DNA from: Corallibacter vietnamensis
GTDB taxonomy: Bacteria > Bacteroidota > Bacteroidia > Flavobacteriales > Flavobacteriaceae
NCBI RefSeq assembly: GCF_039537875.1
Contig: NZ_BAABBI010000001.1
Span: 124,001 to 188,000 of the forward strand
DNA length: 64,000 nt
Direction of reading: 5' to 3'
The position numbers were made by a program, and so were the translations under genes. How positions within the stretch are numbered: the stretch's first letter is position 1; each line of letters opens with the position of its first letter. This document shows positions 8,488 to 16,755 of the stretch, one piece after another. The notes under the pieces were generated by a model. It had not been told where the DNA came from, made no database searches, and was given only the letters and a program-made list of their open reading frames with translations.

Positions 8488-9237
8488 CTATATGTTTTGA
8501 ACTATGGTTAAAAATTCATCTTTCTTATCGTTAGAAATTGAGACCGTTTTATCATTTTCCATTACAATATAACCGCCATCTTTTTTAATATATTCTTTTA
8601 TAAATGCTAGATTGATTAAAAATGAACGATGCGGACGATAAAACATTTTTATATTTTGAAGTAAGTCTACAAAGAATTTTAAAGGTTTGCTTACTAAAAT
8701 ATTACCTTCTGATTTTGTAGTAACATTGGTATACATGCCATCTGCTTCAAGCATAATGATATCAGTAAAGTTCACAAATTTTATTCCGTTGCTATTTGGT
8801 AATCCTATCTTTTTAAAATTAGCTTCTTCTAAGCTGCTTTTTAATTCTGTTAAACGTTTATTGATTTGCGAATTGCCTAAAAATTTAATGGCTTTATCTA
8901 CTGCATCCTTAACCTGACTTGCTCTTACTGGTTTTAATAAATAATCTATTGCTGATAATTGAAAGGCTTGTATAGCATACTCACTGTATGCTGTAGTAAA
9001 AATTATCTCAAAATTATGAACTTCCTTTTCAATAAAATTTAAAATTTCTAATCCAGAATGCTCTGGCATTTCTATATCTAAAAACACAATACTTGGTGCT
9101 TCTTTCTTGATTAATTCTACGCCAGATATTAAATTATCGGCTTGTAAAATTGTGGTTATTTTGGGACAGTTTTCTTCTACCAATATTTGCAGCACTTGTC
9201 TTGCTTTTTTCTCGTCGTCTATAATTAAAGCCTTCAT
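8488..9237 (-). CDS. LytTR-family response regulator
   Basis: A 249-residue two-domain transcription factor. The receiver domain (1-120) carries the acidic pair Asp7/Asp8, the phospho-acceptor Asp54 in VFLDIEMPEHSG, the T of TTAYSEYA and the K of DYLLKPV. The C-terminal LytTR DNA-binding domain (about 145-245) shows MLEADGMYTNV, RPHRSFLINL and GGYIVMENDKTVSIS. It starts 2 bases after its cognate kinase stop, so the pair is one operon. LytTR proteins bind direct repeats; a candidate pair of 11-bp repeats lies upstream of the operon at 11279-11314, which would fit autoregulation. Target genes are not known. Confidence 0.93.
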   Translation of the reverse strand: MKALIIDDEKKARQVLQILVEENCPKITTILQADNLISGVELIKKEAPSIVFLDIEMPEHSGLEILNFIEKEVHNFEIIFTTAYSEYAIQAFQLSAIDYLLKPVRASQVKDAVDKAIKFLGNSQINKRLTELKSSLEEANFKKIGLPNSNGIKFVNFTDIIMLEADGMYTNVTTKSEGNILVSKPLKFFVDLLQNIKMFYRPHRSFLINLAFIKEYIKKDGGYIVMENDKTVSISNDKKDEFLTIVQNI

Positions 9238-9239
9238 AA

Positions 9240-11222
9240 TTATTTATTTACTATTGGTATGTTTAAAATCACTTTGGTTCCTGTGGCTTCATTAGCAGAT
9301 TTTAAGTCCAAAATCTCTACGCCTATTTTTCGTTCTTTACCATAGTTGAGCAAATCTAAACGCTCTGTAGTTGCTTTTAATGCAAATGATTTATGCTGAT
9401 ATTGACGTTTTTGATTTATAGTTTTAGATTTTTCTCTACCAATACCATTATCTTCTACAATACATTGTATTATGTTTTCTGAAGGTTTGGTAACAGAAAC
9501 ACTTAATTGTCGGTTATCCTTTTTATGTAATAATCCGTGTTTTAAGGCATTTTCCACATACGGTTGAATAAGCATTGTTGGTATTTTGATGGCTTCGGAA
9601 TTTGCTTTATCATCAATAGTTACTTGATAATCTAAAGCATCTTCAAACCGCAGTTTTTCTAACTCCAAATAAAGTTTTAGGTTGTGAACTTCTTCTGGAA
9701 TTGAAATAAATCCTGTATCGCTAAAATGAAGGTAATTACGAATTAAATCGGCAAACTTGCCTAAATAATCGCTTGCTAAATGCTTTTGATTTAACACAAT
9801 ATAATCCTGAATTGAGTTTAATGCATTGAATATAAAATGCGGATTCATTTGTGCTTTTAACGCTTTAAGTTCACTATCTTTATATTGCTTTTCTAACGCT
9901 AATCGCTTTTGTGTTTCTTTTAATTCTAACGTGACTATTTCGGCTTGCTTTTTAGCTTTGAATCGGCTGTAATAAATTAATGCTGACACCAAAATTAGAG
10001 CTGCTATAATAGATGAGCCAATAAATAAATTTCGATTTTTACTGCTTTCTAAAGTTGAGATTTGAAGTTGCTTTTCGGCAATATCTTTTTCTCGTCTAGT
10101 TTTTTCGGTTTCATATTTAACCTCTAAATCTGTTATAGCTTTTTGTTTCTCTTCACTTAACAAGGTGTCCTTTACCTTAATACTGTTTTTATAATAATCT
10201 AAAGCTTTTTTATAATTCTTCTTTGCAATATTTATATCACTTAGACCAAGGTAACTTTGTTTGATTCTATTTAGTTCATTATGCTTAATAAAAAATTCAT
10301 TAGAACTTAAAAAATAATGTTCGGCTTGATCGTATTCTCTCAAATCTAATAGTAGATAAGCTATATTGTGTTTTGTAGTATAAATACCTAAACTGTCCTT
10401 TAATTTTTCCCGAATAGTTAATTCTTTTAAGTAATAAGCGTAAGATTTTTTGAATTCTTTATTTTTATCATATGCAGAAGCTAAACTCTGATATAAATTA
10501 GCTAAACTTCTAGGTCTTTTCTCAATGTTTTCGGCTTCTAAACCAAAAGCAATAGCTTTATCAAGCTCGTTTAGTTTTTTGTAATTCACACATAGATTGA
10601 TACAAATACTGCTTAATAGGCTTGAATCTCGTTTTGTCATCGAATCATTGTAAACATCTAAAAAATATTGGTTTGCTGTTTTATGGTCTTCCATATCTCC
10701 ATAAAGTCCTCCAATATTCATTTTAGTGTTTAAAACGCTAGGCTTCATTTTATCTCCTTTGGTTTCGAGATATGATATAACGCCTTTAAAATTACTAATT
10801 GCATTAACATAGTCTCCCTTACTGTTATAGATTATAGCTAAAGAATTTCTAGTAATGCATACACCATATTCATCATTTATAGCTTGATAAACTTTTAAAG
10901 CTTTATTACAATAAAATTTTGCAGAATCTAATTGATTTGTGTTTGTGTAGTAAATTCCCCTTTCTCTAATAGCATCTGCTTTTTCTTCACTATCAGGCAT
11001 TAATTTAGACAAGCTTAAATATTTTTTAGAGAAATAATTGTAAACATCTACGTTACCTCTTCTAAATTGTTTTGCTACTTGGCCTACTTCTTTAAAGTAT
11101 AAACTATCAATTTTAATTTTAGACAATACAGTTTCTATACTATCTATTTCTTTTTGTTGAGAATAACAAAAAAAACTAAAATTGAAACATAAAAAAATAA
11201 AGATAATAGTGTTTTTGATCAT
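9240..11222 (-). CDS. TPR-containing LytS-type sensor histidine kinase
   Basis: A 660-residue membrane sensor. Signal peptide or N-terminal anchor at 1-22, then about eight tetratricopeptide-like repeats in the periplasm (residues 60-350, e.g. AISNFKGVISYLETKGDKM and DQAEHYFLSSNEF), a coiled coil (350-395), one membrane helix at about 398-420, a second coiled coil and a His_kinase domain with the H-box LKAQMNPHFIFNALNSIQ (His near 460). The C-terminal ATPase domain has MLIQPYVENALKHG and VEDNGIGR. It passes phosphate to the adjacent LytTR regulator. The periplasmic TPR array suggests it senses a protein or peptide ligand rather than a small molecule; that is inference. Confidence 0.92.
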   Translation of the reverse strand: MIKNTIIFIFLCFNFSFFCYSQQKEIDSIETVLSKIKIDSLYFKEVGQVAKQFRRGNVDVYNYFSKKYLSLSKLMPDSEEKADAIRERGIYYTNTNQLDSAKFYCNKALKVYQAINDEYGVCITRNSLAIIYNSKGDYVNAISNFKGVISYLETKGDKMKPSVLNTKMNIGGLYGDMEDHKTANQYFLDVYNDSMTKRDSSLLSSICINLCVNYKKLNELDKAIAFGLEAENIEKRPRSLANLYQSLASAYDKNKEFKKSYAYYLKELTIREKLKDSLGIYTTKHNIAYLLLDLREYDQAEHYFLSSNEFFIKHNELNRIKQSYLGLSDINIAKKNYKKALDYYKNSIKVKDTLLSEEKQKAITDLEVKYETEKTRREKDIAEKQLQISTLESSKNRNLFIGSSIIAALILVSALIYYSRFKAKKQAEIVTLELKETQKRLALEKQYKDSELKALKAQMNPHFIFNALNSIQDYIVLNQKHLASDYLGKFADLIRNYLHFSDTGFISIPEEVHNLKLYLELEKLRFEDALDYQVTIDDKANSEAIKIPTMLIQPYVENALKHGLLHKKDNRQLSVSVTKPSENIIQCIVEDNGIGREKSKTINQKRQYQHKSFALKATTERLDLLNYGKERKIGVEILDLKSANEATGTKVILNIPIVNK

Positions 11223-11278
11223 GGAGTGACAGTATGATAAACTAAAAAAAATGACTTATAACTTAAATTGTAATAATC

Positions 11279-11314
11279 AATATTAGTGATTTAAGCCATT
11301 TTAAATATTAGTGA
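11279..11314 (-). repeat. 11-bp direct repeat upstream of the sensor kinase operon
   Basis: AATATTAGTGA occurs at 11279-11289 and again at 11304-11314, 25 bp apart start to start, in the 136-bp gap between apbE and the kinase. Two spaced direct repeats are the usual architecture of LytTR binding sites, so these could be the operator of the operon. No clear TAnnTTTG box was found beside them. Confidence 0.4.
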
Positions 11315-11358
11315 ATTTCCAAAAAGGCTTTATGGACTTCTAAAATAGAAATTATAAC

Positions 11359-12339
11359 TTATTCTGGAAAACCATTAAGACTTAAAGTCTCAAACTCTTG
11401 TTTTTCATTTTCAAAAATTAAAAATGCTTTTAATTCAGGATGTGATTGAAGAAAGTCTTTTACACCCTCAATTCCCATAGCTTGAAAAGCTGTTGCATAA
11501 GCATCAGCAGTCATACAATCTTTTGCAATAACTGACACACTTAACACATTAGTTTTAGATGGATAACCTGTTTTTGTATCAATAATATGAGCATATCTAT
11601 TGCCATTTTCATCAATTTTAAACTTTCTATATGTTCCGGAAGTCGCCATGGCTTTATCTTTTAATTCTATGGCTTTTAAAATGGATTGCGACCCATCAAA
11701 ATGGGGCTTTTCAACACCAACACGCCAAGGCTGATTTTTGGCCTTATTAACACCTTTAGTTCTAATTTCACCTCCAATATCTACAATATAGCTGGAAATA
11801 TTCTGGCTTTCTAAAAACTCACCAATAACATCCACTCCGTAACCTTTTGCTATAGCATTAAAATCTAAAAATGTTTTTGGATATTCTTTATTGATAATAT
11901 GCGAGTCTCTTGTTACTTTGTTAAAACCAACAGACTTCATTAAGGCATCAATTTTAAGGCTATCTAATGACTCAATATTTCCTTCAGGGCCAAAATCCCA
12001 AGCGTTAACCACTGCGCCAATTGTGGGATCAAAAACACCTTCTGTAGCATTATAAATTTCTTTAGCTTTATTGAAAACAGTTATAAAATGTTGGTCTACA
12101 CTTACAGATTCATTTTTATTTATTTTAGAAATATCTGAATCTGGTATATATGTAGACATCGATTTATTTATAGCTGCAAACAAACTATCAAATTGTTTCT
12201 GATAATTACTGCCATTTTTTGAGTAATATTTTACAGCATATGATGTTCCAAAAACCGAACCTGAAATATTGATGTTTTCTACTTCCTTGCTACATGAAAA
12301 CACCAATAAAAGTATAAGTAGATATAAAGCTTTTCTCAT
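11359..12339 (-). CDS. apbE: FAD:protein FMN transferase (lipoprotein)
   Basis: Transfers FMN from FAD to a threonine of target proteins; in organisms with NQR the targets are NqrB and NqrC, both encoded nearby (15.4-18 kb region, same strand). The 326-residue protein has a lipoprotein signal (LLLVFSCSK, lipid on Cys16), so it should sit in the periplasmic leaflet. Family motifs are GTSYAVKYY, the DPTIGAVVNAWDFGP loop, FLDFNAIAKGYGVD, YIVDIGGEIR, ATSGTYRKF and the Mg-site HIIDTKTGYP followed by CMTADAYATAF. Its ATG follows the upstream small gene's stop with no gap, so the two are one operon. Confidence 0.96.
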   Translation of the reverse strand: MRKALYLLILLLVFSCSKEVENINISGSVFGTSYAVKYYSKNGSNYQKQFDSLFAAINKSMSTYIPDSDISKINKNESVSVDQHFITVFNKAKEIYNATEGVFDPTIGAVVNAWDFGPEGNIESLDSLKIDALMKSVGFNKVTRDSHIINKEYPKTFLDFNAIAKGYGVDVIGEFLESQNISSYIVDIGGEIRTKGVNKAKNQPWRVGVEKPHFDGSQSILKAIELKDKAMATSGTYRKFKIDENGNRYAHIIDTKTGYPSKTNVLSVSVIAKDCMTADAYATAFQAMGIEGVKDFLQSHPELKAFLIFENEKQEFETLSLNGFPE

Positions 12340-12717
12340 TTAGTTTAAATTAGTTTCAATAACCTGAATACCATTGTACTCCATTAGGTAATCTTCGTTT
12401 AAATAAATAGGTAAATCCTCACCATTTGGGTTGCTTAAACCAACACCCGCATATAAGACTTTAGCGTCTTTTTCTCTAGCATGTTTTTTAAAGGTTTCCA
12501 TCCAAACAACATCATAATTATTAGGATTATCAGGTAACATAACAGCTCTTACAATGACAAAATAATACTGACTATTTTTGTCTATGCAAACAAACTGTGG
12601 ATGCTTTTTTAACTTACTATTTATGGCCACAAATTCAAACCCACGCTTTTCTAAATCTTTACCAACATGGTTCATTGCCAAGTTATGAAGTTCTTGCTTT
12701 GTTAGTGGTTTACTCAT
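12340..12717 (-). CDS. NQR/ApbE-associated conserved protein of unknown function
   Basis: A 125-residue soluble alpha/beta protein with no signal peptide, no cysteine motif of a ferredoxin and no flavin site; it begins MSKPLTKQELHNLAMNHVG and contains YYFVIVRAVMLPDNPNNY and VLYAGVGLSNPNGEDLP. Homologues in flavobacteria are sometimes labelled NqrF because of where they lie, but the true nqrF is at 13272-14582. The stop codon abuts the apbE start, so it is cotranscribed with the NQR flavinylation enzyme; a role in NQR assembly is inference. ATG at 12717 is chosen over the ATG at 12732, because a -7 box lies between them. Confidence 0.72.
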   Translation of the reverse strand: MSKPLTKQELHNLAMNHVGKDLEKRGFEFVAINSKLKKHPQFVCIDKNSQYYFVIVRAVMLPDNPNNYDVVWMETFKKHAREKDAKVLYAGVGLSNPNGEDLPIYLNEDYLMEYNGIQVIETNLN

Positions 12718-12721
12718 ACCG

Positions 12722-12729
12722 CAAAGATA
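12722..12729 (-). promoter_or_regulatory. -7 element directly before the small NQR-associated gene
   Basis: On the minus strand TATCTTTG (12729-12722) is a perfect TAnnTTTG. Only 4 nt separate it from ATG 12717, so the transcript would be leaderless or nearly so. No convincing -33 TTG is present. Confidence 0.45.
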
Positions 12730-12846
12730 CAAACTTGCTGTTTAAACCTCATGCGTTTTGAATTGTAAAAAAACAGAACATGTAGTAAGTTTACATCATA
12801 TGCTTATATTGTAACAACATCTATTTATTTACCTATATATTAAGAT

Positions 12847-13221
12847 ATGAAACACATTGCTTTTACGTTACTCTTTGTGCCTGCTTTATTAATTTCATGT
12901 AAGGTGAATCATAAAAATTTGCCTGATCCATTAGAAGCTGGTTGGAAAGGAAAGGCTGTTTGTAAAGTTGTTGAAAACAACTCAAAATTAAGGATACTGA
13001 AATGCACTTTTCCTCCTGGTGTAGGACATGAAAAACATTATCATAATCCGCATTTTGGTTACACCATAAAAGGGAGTAAATTCAGAATTACAGATTACAA
13101 AGGCACTCGCGAAGTAAATGTTCCTTCCGGATATAGCTTTAAAAAAGATAGTCTCACGACACATAAGGTTTTAAATGTTGGAGATAGCACAGCTGTATTT
13201 TTAATAATGGAATACAAATAA
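12847..13221 (+). CDS. Cupin-domain lipoprotein
   Basis: A 124-residue protein with a lipoprotein signal (PALLISCKV, lipid on Cys18) and a single cupin barrel. Cupin motif 1 appears as FPPGVGHEKHYHNPHFGYTIKG (metal ligands H in GHEKHYH and the later H), and motif 2 as VPSGYSFKKDSLTTHKVLNVG. The likely location is the periplasmic face of a membrane. Many such proteins bind a metal or small molecule without catalysis; substrate unknown. It is a single gene on the opposite strand, lying between the nqr operon and the apbE operon and sharing a terminator with nqrF. Confidence 0.75.
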   Translation: MKHIAFTLLFVPALLISCKVNHKNLPDPLEAGWKGKAVCKVVENNSKLRILKCTFPPGVGHEKHYHNPHFGYTIKGSKFRITDYKGTREVNVPSGYSFKKDSLTTHKVLNVGDSTAVFLIMEYK

Positions 13222-13249
13222 AAAAACCAGCATTAATGCTGGTTTTTTT
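13221..13249. terminator. Bidirectional terminator between cupin gene and nqrF
   Basis: A perfect palindrome: AAAAAACCAGCATT is followed at once by its reverse complement AATGCTGGTTTTTT. Both strands end in a T-run, so it stops the cupin transcript and the nqr operon. Confidence 0.85.
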
Positions 13250-13271
13250 ATTATTGAATTCTGAATAATTA

Positions 13272-14582
13272 CTATCCTCCAAAGTCATCAAATCGGATGT
13301 TCTCATCTGGAATTCCAAAGTCTTCACCCATTTTTTGAACGGCTTTGTTCATTAATGGAGGTCCACAGAAATATAGTTCTATATCTTCTGGTGCATCATG
13401 TAGATTTAAGTAGTTATCTATAACACAATTGTGAATAAACCCTACAAACCCATCTCCTGGTGCATCAATACTTTCTTTTACTTTCCAATTATCTTCCTCT
13501 AATGGTTCAGATAATGCTAAATAGAACTTAAAGTTAGGGAAATCTCTTTCTAAAGCACGGAAATGTTCTAAATAGAATAATTCACGTTTTGAACGACCAC
13601 CGTACCAGTATGTTACTTTACGTCCTGTTTTTAATGTTTTGAATAAGTGATATAAGTGAGAACGCATTGGCGCCATACCTGCTCCACCACCAACATATAG
13701 CATTTCTGCTTCAGACTCATTAATAAAAAACTCTCCGTAAGGTCCAGAAATAGTTACTTTATCACCTGGTTTCTGATTAAATATATAAGATGAAGCTACA
13801 CCTGGATTTACATCCATCCAACCATTTTTGTTACGATCCCATGGCGGCGTAGCAATACGAACGTTAAGCATAATATCACGTCCTTCAGCAGGGTAAGAAG
13901 CCATAGAGTAAGCTCTTTCTACTGTTTCATCATTTTTCATTACTAATGGCCAAAGACCAAATTTATCCCATTCTGCTTGAAACTTATCTGGTGTTTCATG
14001 CTCTTCTGGATGTGCTGTAATATCTATATCAGCATATTTTACTTCACAAGGAGGGATCTCTATTTGAATATATCCACCTGCTTTATAGTTCATATCTTCA
14101 GGGATACGCACTACAAATTCTTTAATGAATGAAGCTACGTTGTAGTTACGAACTACTTCTGCTTCCCATTTCTTAATACCAAACACTTCTTCTGGAATGG
14201 TAATTTCCATGTCTTGCTTTACTTTTACCTGACAAGATAAACGCGCTCCGTGTGCTAACTCTTTACGTGTAAAGTGAGGTGTTTCTGTTGGAAGCGCTTC
14301 ACCTCCTCCAGATAATACGTGACACTCACATTGAATACACGTTCCTCCACCACCACAAGCTGATGGTAAAAATATTTTTTGGTTACCTAAAGTTGATAAC
14401 AATGTACCACCTGAAGCTACCTCTATTTCTTTCTCTCCGTTAATTTTTATTTTAACTGGACCTGATGGAGATAATTTTTGTTTTACAAATAGTAACAAAC
14501 TTACTAGTAATAGTGTTACTACTAAAAAAGCTGCTACAGTTGCTAAAATTGTACCTAATGTACCTGCTACTAATACGATCAT
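13272..14582 (-). CDS. nqrF: Na+-translocating NADH:quinone reductase subunit F
   Basis: The electron entry subunit of NQR: it oxidises NADH and passes electrons through FAD and a 2Fe-2S cluster. The 436-residue protein has an N-terminal membrane helix (5-33), a ferredoxin domain with the cluster ligands Cys76, Cys82, Cys85 and Cys117 (ACGGGGTCIQC ... LSCQV), and an FNR-like FAD/NADH module with RAYSMASYP, GPYGEFF, GGGAGMAPMRSH and the C-terminal YFCGPPLMN and FDDFGG. Last gene of nqrABCDEF, one base after nqrE. All expected cofactor residues are present. Confidence 0.97.
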   Translation of the reverse strand: MIVLVAGTLGTILATVAAFLVVTLLLVSLLLFVKQKLSPSGPVKIKINGEKEIEVASGGTLLSTLGNQKIFLPSACGGGGTCIQCECHVLSGGGEALPTETPHFTRKELAHGARLSCQVKVKQDMEITIPEEVFGIKKWEAEVVRNYNVASFIKEFVVRIPEDMNYKAGGYIQIEIPPCEVKYADIDITAHPEEHETPDKFQAEWDKFGLWPLVMKNDETVERAYSMASYPAEGRDIMLNVRIATPPWDRNKNGWMDVNPGVASSYIFNQKPGDKVTISGPYGEFFINESEAEMLYVGGGAGMAPMRSHLYHLFKTLKTGRKVTYWYGGRSKRELFYLEHFRALERDFPNFKFYLALSEPLEEDNWKVKESIDAPGDGFVGFIHNCVIDNYLNLHDAPEDIELYFCGPPLMNKAVQKMGEDFGIPDENIRFDDFGG

Positions 14583-14583
14583 G

Positions 14584-15303
14584 TTACTCTACTACTTTTG
14601 TGTTGTTAGCTATCTCTTTTTTTGTTTCCTCTTTTACAGGAGCTTCTACTTGTGCCGTTTTATCTTCTTTAGCTTCTTCTTCATCTCCACCAGTTAGCAT
14701 ACCACCAAAACTCATAAATCCAATGGCCATTAAACCTGTAATGATAAATGTAATTCCTAAACCTCTTAAAGGTGCAGGTACATTTGAATAACGTATTTTT
14801 TCTCTAATTGCAGCAATGGCTAAAATTGCTAAAAACCAACCAATACCAGAAGATATTCCGTAGTTAAAAGCTAAACCTATTGTTTCAATTTCTCTAGACT
14901 GCATGAAAAGAGAACCTCCTAAAATTGCACAGTTTACAGCAATAAGAGGTAAGAAAATTCCTAATGAGTTATAAAGTGATGGAGAAAACTTCTCAACCAC
15001 AATCTCTACTAATTGTACCATGGTAGCAATTGTAGCAATAAACATTATAAAAGAAAGAAAGCTTAAGTCGTAATCTGCATATTCTGCACCTAACCAAGTT
15101 AATGCTCCTGGTTGTAAAATATACTGATCTAATAACCAGTTTACAGGTACAGTTACAGCTAGTACAAATATTACAGCTGCACCAAGACCAACTGCTGTGC
15201 TTACTTTTTTAGATACAGCTAGGTAAGAACACATCCCTAAGAACGTGGCAAATACCATGTTATCTATAAAAATTGATTTGAAAAATAATTCTAAATGTTC
15301 CAT
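14584..15303 (-). CDS. nqrE: Na+-translocating NADH:quinone reductase subunit E
   Basis: Integral membrane subunit with six helices, homologous to NqrD and forming part of the sodium and electron pathway of NQR. The start MEHLELFFKSIFIDNM and the conserved FLGMCSYLAVSKKV (cysteine of the intramembrane iron site) and AVNCAILGGSLFM (second cysteine) are typical. At 239 residues it is about 35-40 longer than most NqrE proteins: the extra part is a charged C-terminal tail after the last helix, rich in E, K and A, from about residue 203. One base separates it from nqrF. Confidence 0.96.
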   Translation of the reverse strand: MEHLELFFKSIFIDNMVFATFLGMCSYLAVSKKVSTAVGLGAAVIFVLAVTVPVNWLLDQYILQPGALTWLGAEYADYDLSFLSFIMFIATIATMVQLVEIVVEKFSPSLYNSLGIFLPLIAVNCAILGGSLFMQSREIETIGLAFNYGISSGIGWFLAILAIAAIREKIRYSNVPAPLRGLGITFIITGLMAIGFMSFGGMLTGGDEEEAKEDKTAQVEAPVKEETKKEIANNTKVVE

Positions 15304-15353
15304 ATTCTATATTTTGATGAAATCCTGAAGTAATTCAGAACAACAAGTCAATT

Positions 15354-15998
15354 TTAGTCTTCAATTAAATCTTTGTTTCTACTACGTTGTACCCAAATAA
15401 TGATTCCAACTACTATTAAGGCCATGGGTGATAATAACATGAACCCGTTATTTTCATATCCAATAGCATATAATCCTGTTTTTTCTATTGGGTCTCCTAA
15501 TACTTTAAATCCTAGTAAAGTACCAGAACCTAAAAGTTCTCTAAAGAAACCAACAATAACAAGAATAACAGCATATCCTAAAGCATTACCTATACCATCT
15601 AAAAATGATCTCCATGGTCCGTTTCCTAAAGCAAATGCTTCAAATCGTCCCATAATAATACAGTTAGTAATAATTAACCCAATAAATACAGAAAGTTCTT
15701 TACTTAAAGAGTAAGCATAAGCTTTCAATACTTGATCTACAATAATTACCAATGCTGCAACAACTGTAAGCTGAACAATAATTCTAATCTTTGATGGGAT
15801 TATGTTACGTATTAATGATATTACTACGTTTCCTGCTCCCATTACAAATAACACTGACAAAGACATTACGATAGATGCCTTTAATTGTGCTGTAATAGCT
15901 AATGCCGAACAAATACCTAATACCTGAATAGTAATTGGGTTGTTATCTGCTAACGGGTCTGTTATTAATTTTGCGTCTTTTTTTGAAAGTAATCCCAT
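15354..15998 (-). CDS. nqrD: Na+-translocating NADH:quinone reductase subunit D
   Basis: Six-helix membrane subunit, paralogous to NqrE. The protein is 214 residues, normal length. It shows the paired cysteines of the intramembrane iron site in LGICSALAITAQ and ITNCIIMGR, and GFFRELLGSGTLLG near the end. It lies 4 bases after nqrC; the 50-bp gap to nqrE is the largest inside the operon but no promoter-like box was seen there. Confidence 0.96.
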   Translation of the reverse strand: MGLLSKKDAKLITDPLADNNPITIQVLGICSALAITAQLKASIVMSLSVLFVMGAGNVVISLIRNIIPSKIRIIVQLTVVAALVIIVDQVLKAYAYSLSKELSVFIGLIITNCIIMGRFEAFALGNGPWRSFLDGIGNALGYAVILVIVGFFRELLGSGTLLGFKVLGDPIEKTGLYAIGYENNGFMLLSPMALIVVGIIIWVQRSRNKDLIED

Positions 15999-16002
15999 AA
16001 GA

Positions 16003-16752
16003 TTATTTTTTTAAGTTTTTAAAATAAGGCACATACAATGATAAATCACTTTTTATCATAGCAGCCACTCCATCACCTGTAATTGTTGCACCTGCAATAG
16101 CATCAACCTCGTTATCTGTCTTATCTTTATTGGTAGGATCTGCATTGCTTTTAGTAATAGCAACGCCTTTAAAGTTTCCATTACTATCTAGTAAATGTTC
16201 CCCTATAAAATCATCCATAAAGAAACGCTCTTTAATATTTGCTCCTAAACCTGGTGTTTCTCCTTTGTGATCAAAATAAGCGCCTTGTATTACCATATCC
16301 TTATCCATGGCAATGTAAGCCCAAACAGCATCCCAAAGTCCTTTTCCTCTTATTGGAGCTATGTAATATGTTTGGCCGTCTTTTTCGCCAATAAATAAAG
16401 GTAACTTTCTTTTTGATGGGTTTCCTTTAGCGTTTGCTTTTGCTTTTTTAATATCAATTAAGTAAGCTTGGTCGTCTTCTGTAATTTGACCATCTTGTAT
16501 AACGATTTGTTTTGTTATGTATTCGTTAAACAATTTTGGAGCAACATCTGTAGAAACAAAGTTTGCACTACTCTCATCGTTTTCATTAACACCCATTGCG
16601 TATAGGATGTTTTGTTGTTTTTCTAACTCTACGTTTTTAGTAATTGTAGGCTTAAGTGATGCTGCTGTAAAAGCTAATAAAGCACCAACTACAATCACCA
16701 TTCCTATGGCAAACAATATGGTATATACGTTGCTATCTGTTTTATTGCTCAT
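16003..16752 (-). CDS. nqrC: Na+-translocating NADH:quinone reductase subunit C
   Basis: Subunit with one N-terminal membrane helix (about 12-32) and a periplasmic FMN-binding domain. FMN is attached covalently by ApbE to a threonine; the attachment motif is seen as DAIAGATITGDG near residue 220, where the threonine is kept and the first serine of the usual S-G-A-T is alanine. Other family features are YIAPIRGKGLWDAVWAY and GETPGLGANIKE. Length 249 is normal. It sits three bases after nqrB in the operon. Confidence 0.96.
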   Translation of the reverse strand: MSNKTDSNVYTILFAIGMVIVVGALLAFTAASLKPTITKNVELEKQQNILYAMGVNENDESSANFVSTDVAPKLFNEYITKQIVIQDGQITEDDQAYLIDIKKAKANAKGNPSKRKLPLFIGEKDGQTYYIAPIRGKGLWDAVWAYIAMDKDMVIQGAYFDHKGETPGLGANIKERFFMDDFIGEHLLDSNGNFKGVAITKSNADPTNKDKTDNEVDAIAGATITGDGVAAMIKSDLSLYVPYFKNLKK

Positions 16753-16755
16753 TTT

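Noticed and set aside
12340..12732. Possible second NqrF
   Set aside because: No 2Fe-2S, FAD or NADH motif is present; the complete nqrF is at 13272-14582.
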